The notes under the pieces are model-generated. The model ran no database searches. It worked only from the letters and a program-made list of their open reading frames with translations, and was not told where the DNA came from. A program made the position numbers and the translations under genes. From positions 1 to 7,871 of the forward strand of contig JACDGQ010000130.1 in the NCBI GenBank assembly GCA_013821615.1: a DNA stretch of 7,871 nucleotides, written 5' to 3'. The DNA is from Planctomycetota bacterium. GTDB taxonomy: Bacteria; Planctomycetota; UBA11346. Below are positions 1 to 5,662 of this stretch, piece after piece; position 1 is the stretch's first letter; each line of letters begins with the position of its first letter.

Positions 1-783
1 GTGAACGCCCCTGATCAGGTGACGGATCGCGCCGGCATGCCTGCCCGCCTGGACATGCCCATGGACGAGTCGCATGGCCAGGAGCCGAGTCCCACCGAGG
101 AGTTCCGGCGCAAGCACTCGACGGTCAGCCTGGTCGCCATGCCTGCGCACCGCGCACCGCGCGTGGATCCCAGCCAGCGCCTGCTGCTGTTCGCCGCGAT
201 CGGCCTGCTCACCTGCGCGCTGATCTGGGTCGCCTCGCGACCCCATCCCGCCGAGGGCGGCCCGCTGGAATGGAGCGCGATCGCCCCGCCCGAGACCACC
301 GCCCTGCACCCGTGGCGGTGGCTGGTCATCCACCACAGCGCCAGCCGCGCCGGTGACGCGCGCACCTTCGATGGCGAACACCTCGGCCGCGGCTGGGACG
401 GCATCGGCTACCACTTCGTCATCGGCAACGGCAGCCCGCTGCCCCTCGGCTACGTCGAGGCCACCTACCGCTGGCGGCTGCAGAGCCACGGCGCCCACGC
501 CGGTCCCGGCCCCGAGCAGGCGCCCTACAACCAGGACGGGCTCGGCATCTGCCTGGTCGGCAACTTCGCCGACGCACCGCTCGACCCCTTCCAGGAACGC
601 CGCCTGGTCGAGCTGTGCGTGCAGCTCATCCACCACGTCCCGACCCTGTCGGTGAACCACATCATCGGCCACCGCGACGTGCCCGGGAAGGCCACCGCCT
701 GCCCCGGCCGCAACGTCGACCTCGAGCGCATCCGCTTCCTGGTGCGCGAAGAGCTGATCCGCCGCGGCATGACGGTGCGCTGA
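1..783 (+). CDS. Membrane-anchored N-acetylmuramoyl-L-alanine amidase (Amidase_2/PGRP fold)
   Basis: Predicted zinc amidase that cleaves the bond between N-acetylmuramic acid and L-alanine in peptidoglycan. The 260-residue protein has a polar N-terminal tail (about 1-59), one membrane segment (about 60-79, LLLFAAIGLLTCALIWVAS) and an Amidase_2 domain (about 104-255). Expected zinc ligands are visible: H112 in IHHSAS, H224 in GHRDVPG and C234 in TACPG. Y137 in GIGYHFVI matches the conserved catalytic-site tyrosine of T7 lysozyme-type amidases. A cysteine as third ligand resembles T7 lysozyme/PGRP rather than AmpD, which has Asp. The likely topology puts the tail inside and the catalytic domain outside, tethered to the inner membrane. 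The GTG start is the first base of the window, so an upstream start cannot be excluded; ATGs at 37, 55 and 61 are alternatives. Family assignment is strong; physiological role (wall remodelling or recycling) is inferred. Confidence 0.9.
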   Translation: MNAPDQVTDRAGMPARLDMPMDESHGQEPSPTEEFRRKHSTVSLVAMPAHRAPRVDPSQRLLLFAAIGLLTCALIWVASRPHPAEGGPLEWSAIAPPETTALHPWRWLVIHHSASRAGDARTFDGEHLGRGWDGIGYHFVIGNGSPLPLGYVEATYRWRLQSHGAHAGPGPEQAPYNQDGLGICLVGNFADAPLDPFQERRLVELCVQLIHHVPTLSVNHIIGHRDVPGKATACPGRNVDLERIRFLVREELIRRGMTVR

Positions 784-920
784 CGCGCGGCGCCGTCACC
801 GGCGGCAGACGGTAGGCGGTATCTCCATCCATGCCGCCCGTGACTTCCGCCATGGCGTATCTCGCGACAATGCGCTCCGCTCCGGCGCAGCAGTCCCTAT
901 CCGGGTGAGGAATCCGACGC

Positions 921-2135
921 ATGCGCATCCCAGCGACCAGTCCCTTGCTCCACGGCGCACGCTGCGCCGTGATCCTGCTCACCATGCTGCGCGCCGCTGC
1001 CGCCACGCCGCCGGGACTCGCGCTGGAGGCACGATTCCTCGCGACGCCGCAGGTCAGCGACGCTCCCGGTTTCGCGGCCGAGGGCTGCCGGGCGCTGTTC
1101 CTGCCGGGCGAACCGACGCATGGCGCGCCGACCCGGGTCTTCGCCTGGTACGGCGCACCGCGCGTCGCGCCGGGGGTCAAGGTCCCGGCGGTGGTGCTGC
1201 TGCACGGCGGCGGCGGCACCGCCTTCGACGCCTGGGTCCGGCTGTGGGTCGGACGCGGCTACGCCGCCATCGCCATCGACCATTGCGGCCAGCTGCCGAT
1301 CCGCGAGCAGGACCACTGGCAGCGCGACCCGCAAGGCGGCCCGCCGGGCGACTGGGTGGCGCCGCCCGACGGCCCGGCCAACGAGGAATGGCAGTACCAC
1401 GCGCTCGCCGGAGCGCTGCGCGCGCACGCGCTGCTGCGTTCCTTTCCGGAGGTCGACGCCGCGCGCATCGGCGTCATCGGCATCTCTTGGGGCGGCTACC
1501 TGACCTGCCTGGTGGCGGGCCTCGACCAGCGCTTCCGCTTCGCGGTGCCGGTCTACGGCTGCGGCTTCCTGGCCGACGATTCGGTGTGGCTCCCAGAATT
1601 TGCGCGCCTCGGCGCGGAGCGCAGTGCGACCTGGACCGCGCGCTGGGACCCGTCCTGCTACCTGCCCGCCGCGACCATGCCGATGCTGTGGGTGACCGGC
1701 ACCAACGACCCCGCCTTCCCCATGGATTCGCTGCGCCGCTCCTACCGCCTGCCGTCCGGGCCGCGCACCATCTGCCTGCGCCTGCGCATGCCCCACGGCC
1801 ACGGCGGAGCGGGCGAGAACCCCGAGGAGATCCACGCTTTCGCCGATGCCATGGTCAAGCAGGGCGTCCCGCTCGTACGCCTGACGGCCCACCCGACCGC
1901 GCACGGCGTGGCGAGCGCCGACTACACCGCGGGTGTGGCCCTCACGCTCGCCGAGCTATGCGTGACGAACGACGCCGGTCCGTGGAAGGAACGCGCCTGG
2001 ACGACCCTGCCCGCGACCATCGATGCGCAGGCGCGGACCATCTCCGCCCCCGTCCCCGAGCAGGCCACTACCTGGTACCTGAACGTCACCGACGCACGCG
2101 GGCTGGTGACCAGCACGGAGCATGAGTCCCGCTGA
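921..2135 (+). CDS. Secreted alpha/beta hydrolase (dienelactone hydrolase/acetyl-xylan-esterase-like)
   Basis: A 404-residue serine hydrolase of the alpha/beta fold. The N-terminus looks like a Sec signal peptide (hydrophobic AVILLTMLRAAAA, cleavage probably near residue 28). The oxyanion-hole strand is VVLLHGGGGT (91-100). The nucleophile elbow GISWGG places the catalytic serine at S189. D263 in VTGTNDPAF fits the acid, and H292 or H294 in MPHGHGG fits the histidine. A short beta-rich C-terminal extension (about 335-404) follows the hydrolase core, as in related secreted hydrolases of environmental bacteria. The substrate cannot be read from sequence; ester or acyl-sugar hydrolysis is likely. 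A purine-rich GAGGA at 907-911 sits 9 nt before the ATG and supports this start. The gene lies 137 nt after the amidase and is followed by the heptamer repeat region, so it is probably transcribed alone. Confidence 0.82.
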   Translation: MRIPATSPLLHGARCAVILLTMLRAAAATPPGLALEARFLATPQVSDAPGFAAEGCRALFLPGEPTHGAPTRVFAWYGAPRVAPGVKVPAVVLLHGGGGTAFDAWVRLWVGRGYAAIAIDHCGQLPIREQDHWQRDPQGGPPGDWVAPPDGPANEEWQYHALAGALRAHALLRSFPEVDAARIGVIGISWGGYLTCLVAGLDQRFRFAVPVYGCGFLADDSVWLPEFARLGAERSATWTARWDPSCYLPAATMPMLWVTGTNDPAFPMDSLRRSYRLPSGPRTICLRLRMPHGHGGAGENPEEIHAFADAMVKQGVPLVRLTAHPTAHGVASADYTAGVALTLAELCVTNDAGPWKERAWTTLPATIDAQARTISAPVPEQATTWYLNVTDARGLVTSTEHESR

Positions 2136-2154
2136 ATCGGCGCCGTTGGGGGCC

Positions 2155-2182
2155 AGAGGCGAGACACGAGACGCGAGACACG
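2155..2182 (+). repeat. Short degenerate heptamer array, inverted relative to the array at 2238-2326
   Basis: Four consecutive 7-bp units: agaggcg, agacacg, agacgcg, agacacg. The third is the exact reverse complement of the downstream unit cgcgtct and the others differ by one base, so 25 of 28 positions could pair with the downstream array. It starts 20 nt after the hydrolase stop codon, so a transcript crossing the gap could fold into a long imperfect hairpin with a loop of at least 55 nt. Confidence 0.75.
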
Positions 2183-2237
2183 AGGTCGACTCCTCACGCC
2201 ACCCCCGCACCCTTGCGCCGACCCGGAACACGGTTTT

Positions 2238-2326
2238 TCTCGCGTCTCGCGTCTCGCGTCTCGCGTCTCGCGTCTCGCGTCTCGCGTCTCGCGTCTCGCG
2301 TCTCGCGTCTCGCGTCTCGCGTCTCG
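2238..2326 (+). repeat. Perfect tandem heptamer array, unit cgcgtct, about 12.7 copies
   Basis: Twelve uninterrupted identical 7-bp units occupy 2241-2324, with a partial unit on each side. There is no spacer between units, so this is a simple-sequence array and not a CRISPR. It is preceded by a T5 run (2234-2238) and ends 54 nt before the DUF455 start codon. The unit contains no stop codon in any of the six frames; the long open frames across it are therefore a by-product and probably not translated. Perfect identity between units suggests recent expansion or contraction by slippage, so copy number may vary between strains. Confidence 0.95.
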
Positions 2327-2380
2327 ACGCCGACCGCGCGTGCCGCCTGGCGTTTCGGCATATTCCACCGAACCTAGGCC

Positions 2381-3313
2381 ATGCCGTATGCCGAAGATCT
2401 CCTTGCCGTGATCGCCGCGCCCACCAGCGCAGCCAAGGCGGCGCTGCTGGCGGACATGCGTGCTCCCCAGGAGACGTGGGTGGTCCCGGTGCCGCCGGGT
2501 CGCCCGGGGCGCCCGGCGCACTACCACGAGGCCGAGGAGACGCGGCGACGGCGGCGCACCCTGGCGCATGCGCCGACGCGGCTGCGCTTCCTGCAGTCCA
2601 TCCACCACATCGAGCTGAGCGCGGTCGACCTGGCGGTGCTCGCGTGCCTGCGCGCACCGGACATGCCGGCCGCATTCCATACCGACTTCCTGGGCATCGC
2701 CCGGGATGAGGCGCGCCACGCCGGGCTCCTTGAAGAGCTGCTCGCCACGCGCGGGGCGGCGCCTGGGGACGCGCCCATCCACCACCGCCTGTGGGCGACC
2801 GCGCTGGCCTGCGACGACCTCGGCGACCATCTGGTCGCGGTGCCGCGCTTCCTCGAAGCGCGCGGCCTGGACGTCTCGGCCGAGCTGCTGCCGCGGCTGG
2901 TGGGCCTCGACCCGGAAGCCCACACGGTGCTGTCCGTCATCTATCATGACGAGATCGGCCATGTCGGCATCGGCACGCGCTGGCACCGCGCCTGGTGCCA
3001 GGCCCAGGGCCGCGACCCGGAAAGCCACTTCGCCACGGTGCTCGCCCGGCTCTTCCCCGGTCAGGTCCCCGGGCCGACGCCCTTGGACCATGCCGGCAGG
3101 CTCGCCGCCGGGTTCACGGCGAGCGAAGTCGGGCTGCTGGAGGGGTTTCGCGGGGACAGGGTAGCTCGGGAGGAGGCGCCTGCGGCCCCTGCGGCGCTGG
3201 TCTCAGGCCACCAGGGCCAGCGCCCCGCCGCTGATCACCACATCCAACCGCCGCCAACGATTGGCCAGCCGCCAGCCGTCAGCCGCCAGCCGTCCGCCTC
3301 CCCAGGTGTATGA
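2381..3313 (+). CDS. Ferritin-like DUF455 family protein, probable di-iron
   Basis: A 310-residue protein with the pattern of the DUF455 ferritin-like family. Candidate metal ligands occur in the expected helical order: E78 (HHIELS), E110 and H113 (DEARH), E159 (RFLEARG), then E191 and H194 (DEIGHVGIG). Two ExxH motifs plus two further glutamates are the hallmark of a four-helix di-iron carboxylate site. Other family-typical segments are TRLRFLQS near 66-73 and GIGTRWHR near 196-203. No signal peptide is visible, so it is probably cytoplasmic. The reaction is unknown; related di-iron proteins are oxygenases or oxidases. From about residue 270 the sequence becomes Pro/Ala/Gln-rich and low-complexity; this tail is encoded partly by the heptamer repeat at 3265-3292 and is probably a read-through extension. 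The ATG has no clear Shine-Dalgarno; M26 (2456) is a weaker alternative because it would remove family-like N-terminal sequence. Confidence 0.8.
   Translation: MPYAEDLLAVIAAPTSAAKAALLADMRAPQETWVVPVPPGRPGRPAHYHEAEETRRRRRTLAHAPTRLRFLQSIHHIELSAVDLAVLACLRAPDMPAAFHTDFLGIARDEARHAGLLEELLATRGAAPGDAPIHHRLWATALACDDLGDHLVAVPRFLEARGLDVSAELLPRLVGLDPEAHTVLSVIYHDEIGHVGIGTRWHRAWCQAQGRDPESHFATVLARLFPGQVPGPTPLDHAGRLAAGFTASEVGLLEGFRGDRVAREEAPAAPAALVSGHQGQRPAADHHIQPPPTIGQPPAVSRQPSASPGV
3265..3292 (+). repeat. Third heptamer repeat, unit ccagccg, four copies
   Basis: Four adjacent 7-bp units: ccagccg, ccagccg, tcagccg, ccagccg. They lie inside the 3' end of the DUF455 reading frame and encode part of its Pro/Ser/Gln-rich tail. 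The unit differs from those of the other two arrays, but the period of 7 is the same. The surrounding DNA (about 3230-3310) looks intergenic rather than like a conserved domain. Confidence 0.7.
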
Positions 3314-3343
3314 GCCGCGACCCGGACACCCCCCTCCACCTCC

Positions 3344-3372
3344 TTGCCGCCTGATGCCACCTGACCTAGGTT
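3344..3372 (+). promoter_or_regulatory. Candidate housekeeping-type promoter for the membrane HTH gene
   Basis: TTGCCG (3344-3349), a 17-nt spacer and TAGGTT (3367-3372) fit a weak -35/-10 arrangement. A start near 3379 would give a leader of about 48 nt before the ATG at 3427. The same architecture occurs before the lipoprotein gene (4526-4553). The match is imperfect and chance cannot be ruled out in GC-rich DNA. Confidence 0.35.
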
Positions 3373-3426
3373 GGACTTCCCGCGGGGCTCCCGCCCCCAA
3401 TCCGCACGCCCGAGACTGGAGTTCGC

Positions 3427-4467
3427 ATGGCTGACATGATCGACGCGAAGGAAGCCAAGGCCCTGCTGGGCTGCGACGACGCCGCGCTCAACAACCATAT
3501 CAACGGCGGCGCGATCCGCGCCCAGCGCGTGGGCGGCAAGCTGCAGCTCAACCGCGATGATGTCGAAAAGCTCGCGCGCGCCGAAGGCGACGAGGGCACC
3601 ATCGTCCTGACCGGCGACAGCGACGAGCTCTCCATCGATCTCGGCAAAGTCGTGGACGACGCCAGCGAGACCATCGTCCAGCCGCGCAAGGACACCAACG
3701 CCTCCGAGTCCATCACCTTCGGCGACGAGCTCGAGGTGGTGAGCTTCGATGACCCGCACGCGCGGGACATGGCCAAGGCCTCGCCCGGCGTGGCCAGCCT
3801 GAACTTCACCGACTCCAACACCGCGGTCATGACCGCGGTCGAAGAGACCCAGGTCGGCGCCACCACCGCGCCCATCGACTTCCAGACCTCGCAGATCGAC
3901 GCGGGCAGCAGCAACAGCAACGTCGGCAGCTCGTCGCGCCGCAGCGTGCGCAGCAGCCGCGCCAAGGCCGAGATCCCGACGGTGCACTGGATCTGGCCGA
4001 CCCTGATGACCCTGACCCTGATCGTCGGCCTGGCCCTGGTCCTGCCCTACTACTTCCTGGCGATGAGCCCCTATGGCGTCGGCGAGAAGGACGCGGCCGG
4101 CGGCACCCGTCGCGGCCTGGACGACAATGCCTGGACCAACATGGCCTCGACCCTCGCGGGCTTCACCGTCGAGCCCAATGAGAAGCGCTTCAAGGAGCGC
4201 CACCCCGACGGCGGCGAGTACATCGACATCCGCAAGGAGCGCGACATTCAGGCCGACTGGCGCTTCACCAAGTACCTGAACGGCATGGCCGGCAAGGGCG
4301 AGCGCCTGAAGAGCTTCGTCATCACCGAGGTCGTCCCCGGTGGCAAGCAGGTCAAGGCCGGCGCCACCACCTACCCGGTGGTCGAGGGCGAGAAGTACCA
4401 GGTCGGCACCGAGACCTTCACCGAGCAGAAGGTCGACCTCGGCTGGAAGGACAGCGGCAGCAAGTAA
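3427..4467 (+). CDS. Single-pass membrane protein with N-terminal excisionase/MerR-type HTH
   Basis: A 346-residue protein with three parts. Residues about 4-50 form a helix-turn-helix of the excisionase/MerR type (IDAKEAKALLGCDDAALNNH, then GGAIRAQRVGGKLQLNRDDVEKLA). Residues about 52-180 are acidic then Ser/Arg-rich, with little predicted order. One strong membrane helix follows (about 188-212, IWPTLMTLTLIVGLALVLPYYF). The C-terminal part (about 213-346) is polar, mixed alpha/beta, and I do not recognise it. The basic stretch RRSVRSSRAK just before the helix favours N-in/C-out, placing the HTH in the cytoplasm and the last 130 residues outside. That layout resembles membrane-tethered one-component regulators such as ToxR/CadC, but their winged-helix domain is different, so DNA binding is inference. 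A GGAG (3418-3421) 5 nt before the ATG supports the start. It is followed after 156 nt by an OmpA-like lipoprotein gene. Confidence 0.75.
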   Translation: MADMIDAKEAKALLGCDDAALNNHINGGAIRAQRVGGKLQLNRDDVEKLARAEGDEGTIVLTGDSDELSIDLGKVVDDASETIVQPRKDTNASESITFGDELEVVSFDDPHARDMAKASPGVASLNFTDSNTAVMTAVEETQVGATTAPIDFQTSQIDAGSSNSNVGSSSRRSVRSSRAKAEIPTVHWIWPTLMTLTLIVGLALVLPYYFLAMSPYGVGEKDAAGGTRRGLDDNAWTNMASTLAGFTVEPNEKRFKERHPDGGEYIDIRKERDIQADWRFTKYLNGMAGKGERLKSFVITEVVPGGKQVKAGATTYPVVEGEKYQVGTETFTEQKVDLGWKDSGSK

Positions 4468-4525
4468 GCGCCGCTGGATCCTCGGCATCGGGCCGCAGAG
4501 CTGCGCACGCGCGCTCCTGGCCCAC

Positions 4526-4553
4526 TTGCCCCCGGCCCGGTGACACCTATGGT
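4526..4553 (+). promoter_or_regulatory. Candidate housekeeping-type promoter for the OmpA-like lipoprotein gene
   Basis: TTGCCC (4526-4531), 16 nt, then TATGGT (4548-4553). A start near 4560 would leave a leader of about 64 nt to the ATG at 4624. The elements resemble those at 3344-3372. Weak consensus match, no experimental support. Confidence 0.35.
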
Positions 4554-4623
4554 CGCCATCCTTCCTTGCGCGGCGAGCCGGCATGGCGCCGGACTGGCCC
4601 GCCCCTACCTCCGGAGTCCATCC

Positions 4624-5283
4624 ATGCGCGTCGCCCGCAGCGTTCTGCTCATCCCCCTGATCGCCGCGTTCGCGGTCACCGGCTGCCATACCCGTACCGG
4701 CAGCGGCGGCGGCAACGTCGAACAGGAGGAGGCCGCCAACGAGCGCGACCGCCTGTCCGCCGAGAATGGCCAGCTGCGTGCCGAGAACGCCGGGCTGAAG
4801 ACCGATCTCGCCAATGCGCGCAACCAGCTCGCTGCCAAGCCCGACAGCGTCGGCACCCAGCTCAACAAGATCATCAACGGACCCGAGATCGAGGGCACCA
4901 CGTCGAATGGCCGCGGTGGCCTGGCGCTGGACGAGGACTTCGCCTTCGCCAAGGGCTCGGCCGACCTCAGCCCCGAGGGCAAGAAGACCATCGAGAAGAT
5001 CGCCGCGCGCCTCAACGAAGGCGAGTACAAGGGCGCCAAGGTCATCGTCGAGGGCCACACCGACGACACCCCGGTCAGCCGCGCCTCGACCAAGGAGAAG
5101 TACACCGACAACTGGGGCCTGTCCGGCGCCCGCGCCGCCGCGGTGACGCGCGCCCTGCAGGTCGCCGGCCTCGACGCGCACCGCATCCACGGCGCGTTCC
5201 GCGGCGAATACGCACCGCGCCCCGGTGCGAACGACAAGGCCAAGAACCGCCGCGTCGAGATCTACCTCGGCAGCGGCGACTGA
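4624..5283 (+). CDS. OmpA/Pal/MotB-type peptidoglycan-binding lipoprotein
   Basis: A 219-residue lipoprotein likely to link a membrane to peptidoglycan. It begins with a lipoprotein signal peptide (hydrophobic LLIPLIAAFAVTGC); C21 is the predicted lipidated cysteine. Residues about 32-75 form a short coiled coil with repeated ERDRLSAEN / LRAEN / LKTDL segments. The OmpA C-terminal domain spans about 100-217, with FAFAKGSADLSPEGKKTI, the core VIVEGHTDDTPV (140-151), then NWGLSGARAAAV, where R170 fits the conserved diaminopimelate-binding arginine, and KNRRVEIYL at the end. The frame is open upstream to a GTG at 4540, but the ATG at 4624 gives the intact signal peptide and has GGAG (4613-4616) 7 nt upstream, so it is preferred. 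A terminator follows 36 nt after the stop. Whether it is the functional Pal, without Tol genes nearby, cannot be told. Confidence 0.92.
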   Translation: MRVARSVLLIPLIAAFAVTGCHTRTGSGGGNVEQEEAANERDRLSAENGQLRAENAGLKTDLANARNQLAAKPDSVGTQLNKIINGPEIEGTTSNGRGGLALDEDFAFAKGSADLSPEGKKTIEKIAARLNEGEYKGAKVIVEGHTDDTPVSRASTKEKYTDNWGLSGARAAAVTRALQVAGLDAHRIHGAFRGEYAPRPGANDKAKNRRVEIYLGSGD

Positions 5284-5319
5284 CGCCACGCGGCCCTGGG
5301 AGCGTTCCCGGTCTCCCGC

Positions 5320-5351
5320 ACACCCTCCGCCCCGCGGAGGGTGTTGCGTTT
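5320..5351 (+). terminator. Stem-loop terminator after the lipoprotein gene
   Basis: A perfect 11-bp stem (acaccctccgc at 5320-5330 with gcggagggtgt at 5334-5344) closes a 3-nt loop. It is followed by a T-rich but interrupted tract (tgcgttt, 5345-5351). It lies 36 nt past the stop codon, the expected place for intrinsic termination. The stem is strong; the T tract is only moderate. Confidence 0.75.
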
Positions 5352-5421
5352 AACGGTTCCTCGTCATTTGTGGTCGATCCATTGCCTTCTCGGGTCTCGT
5401 CGATCGAAACAGTAAGAACAG

Positions 5422-5535
5422 GATCGAACAAGAGGAACGGAGGACAGCCAAGATATGGCGATGCCGTTTTTCCCGAATTCGCTTTTTTCATTGGCTCCCT
5501 GCCTTCCTCCGTTTCTCCGTTCCTCTTGTTCGATC
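5422..5535. repeat. Inner inverted repeat, 21-bp perfect arms with extended imperfect stem
   Basis: The left arm 5422-5442 begins gatcgaacaagagg and is perfectly complementary to the right arm 5515-5535, which ends cctcttgttcgatc. Pairing can continue inwards with bulges (agccaa at 5446-5451 with ttggct at 5491-5496). An imperfect direct copy of the left arm precedes it at about 5402-5421 (gatcgaaacagtaagaacag). As RNA or single-stranded DNA this would form a long hairpin. Confidence 0.85.
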
Positions 5536-5557
5536 AGGTTGCGATTTCCCCGCGATG

Positions 5558-5574
5558 GGCGGAAAGTTTCCGCC
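5558..5574. promoter_or_regulatory. 17-bp perfect dyad upstream of the foldase gene
   Basis: ggcggaaa, a central g, then tttccgcc forms a perfect odd-centred palindrome about 90 nt before the foldase start codon. This size and symmetry are compatible with a dimeric regulator's operator, but it may instead be part of the surrounding repeat element. No function is assigned. Confidence 0.3.
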
Positions 5575-5662
5575 TCGGACGACGAGGAACCCGTTTAACC
5601 CCATTCTACCCGTCCCACGGTTCCCGCTTCTCCCCATGCGACCCCCCCTAAGCTCCCCACCC

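Larger units (their letters stand above)
5345..5662. other. Lower-GC intergenic region with nested inverted repeats
   Basis: No gene is supported in this stretch of over 300 nt between the lipoprotein terminator and the foldase start codon. Its base composition is visibly less GC-rich than any flanking gene, with A/T runs such as gcttttttca near 5481-5490. It contains an outer inverted repeat (ggttcctcgtc at 5355-5365 and gacgaggaacc at 5581-5591), an inner 21-bp one (5422-5442/5515-5535) and a 17-bp dyad (5558-5574). The left inner arm is purine-rich and the right pyrimidine-rich. It resembles a dispersed intergenic repeat of the REP/MITE kind, but no transposase or target-site duplication is evident. 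Confidence 0.6.

Noticed and set aside
905..2125. 406-residue + strand frame overlapping the hydrolase
   Set aside because: Arg/Pro/Ala-rich and lacking domains, whereas the frame starting at 921 has a signal peptide and complete catalytic motifs.
2234..2238. T5 run as an intrinsic terminator for the hydrolase gene
   Set aside because: No stable stem immediately precedes it; ccg/cgg pairing around gaaca is only 3 bp.
2238..2326. CRISPR array
   Set aside because: Units are 7 bp and contiguous, with no spacers and no cas genes; it is a simple tandem repeat.
2122..2709. Open frame starting in the hydrolase end and crossing the heptamer array
   Set aside because: It is open only because the repeat unit has no stop codon in any frame; the part after the array is a shadow of DUF455.
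3235..5289. 684-residue open frame on the - strand
   Set aside because: It lies opposite the HTH and lipoprotein genes, which have clear domains, signal features and ribosome binding sites. Its Ala/Gly/Asp/Leu-rich composition is typical of a shadow frame in GC-rich DNA.
5555..5662. Upstream start for the SurA-like protein at 5555
   Set aside because: It would put a Pro/Arg-rich leader encoded by repeat-like DNA before a good signal peptide; ATG 5663 is more plausible.
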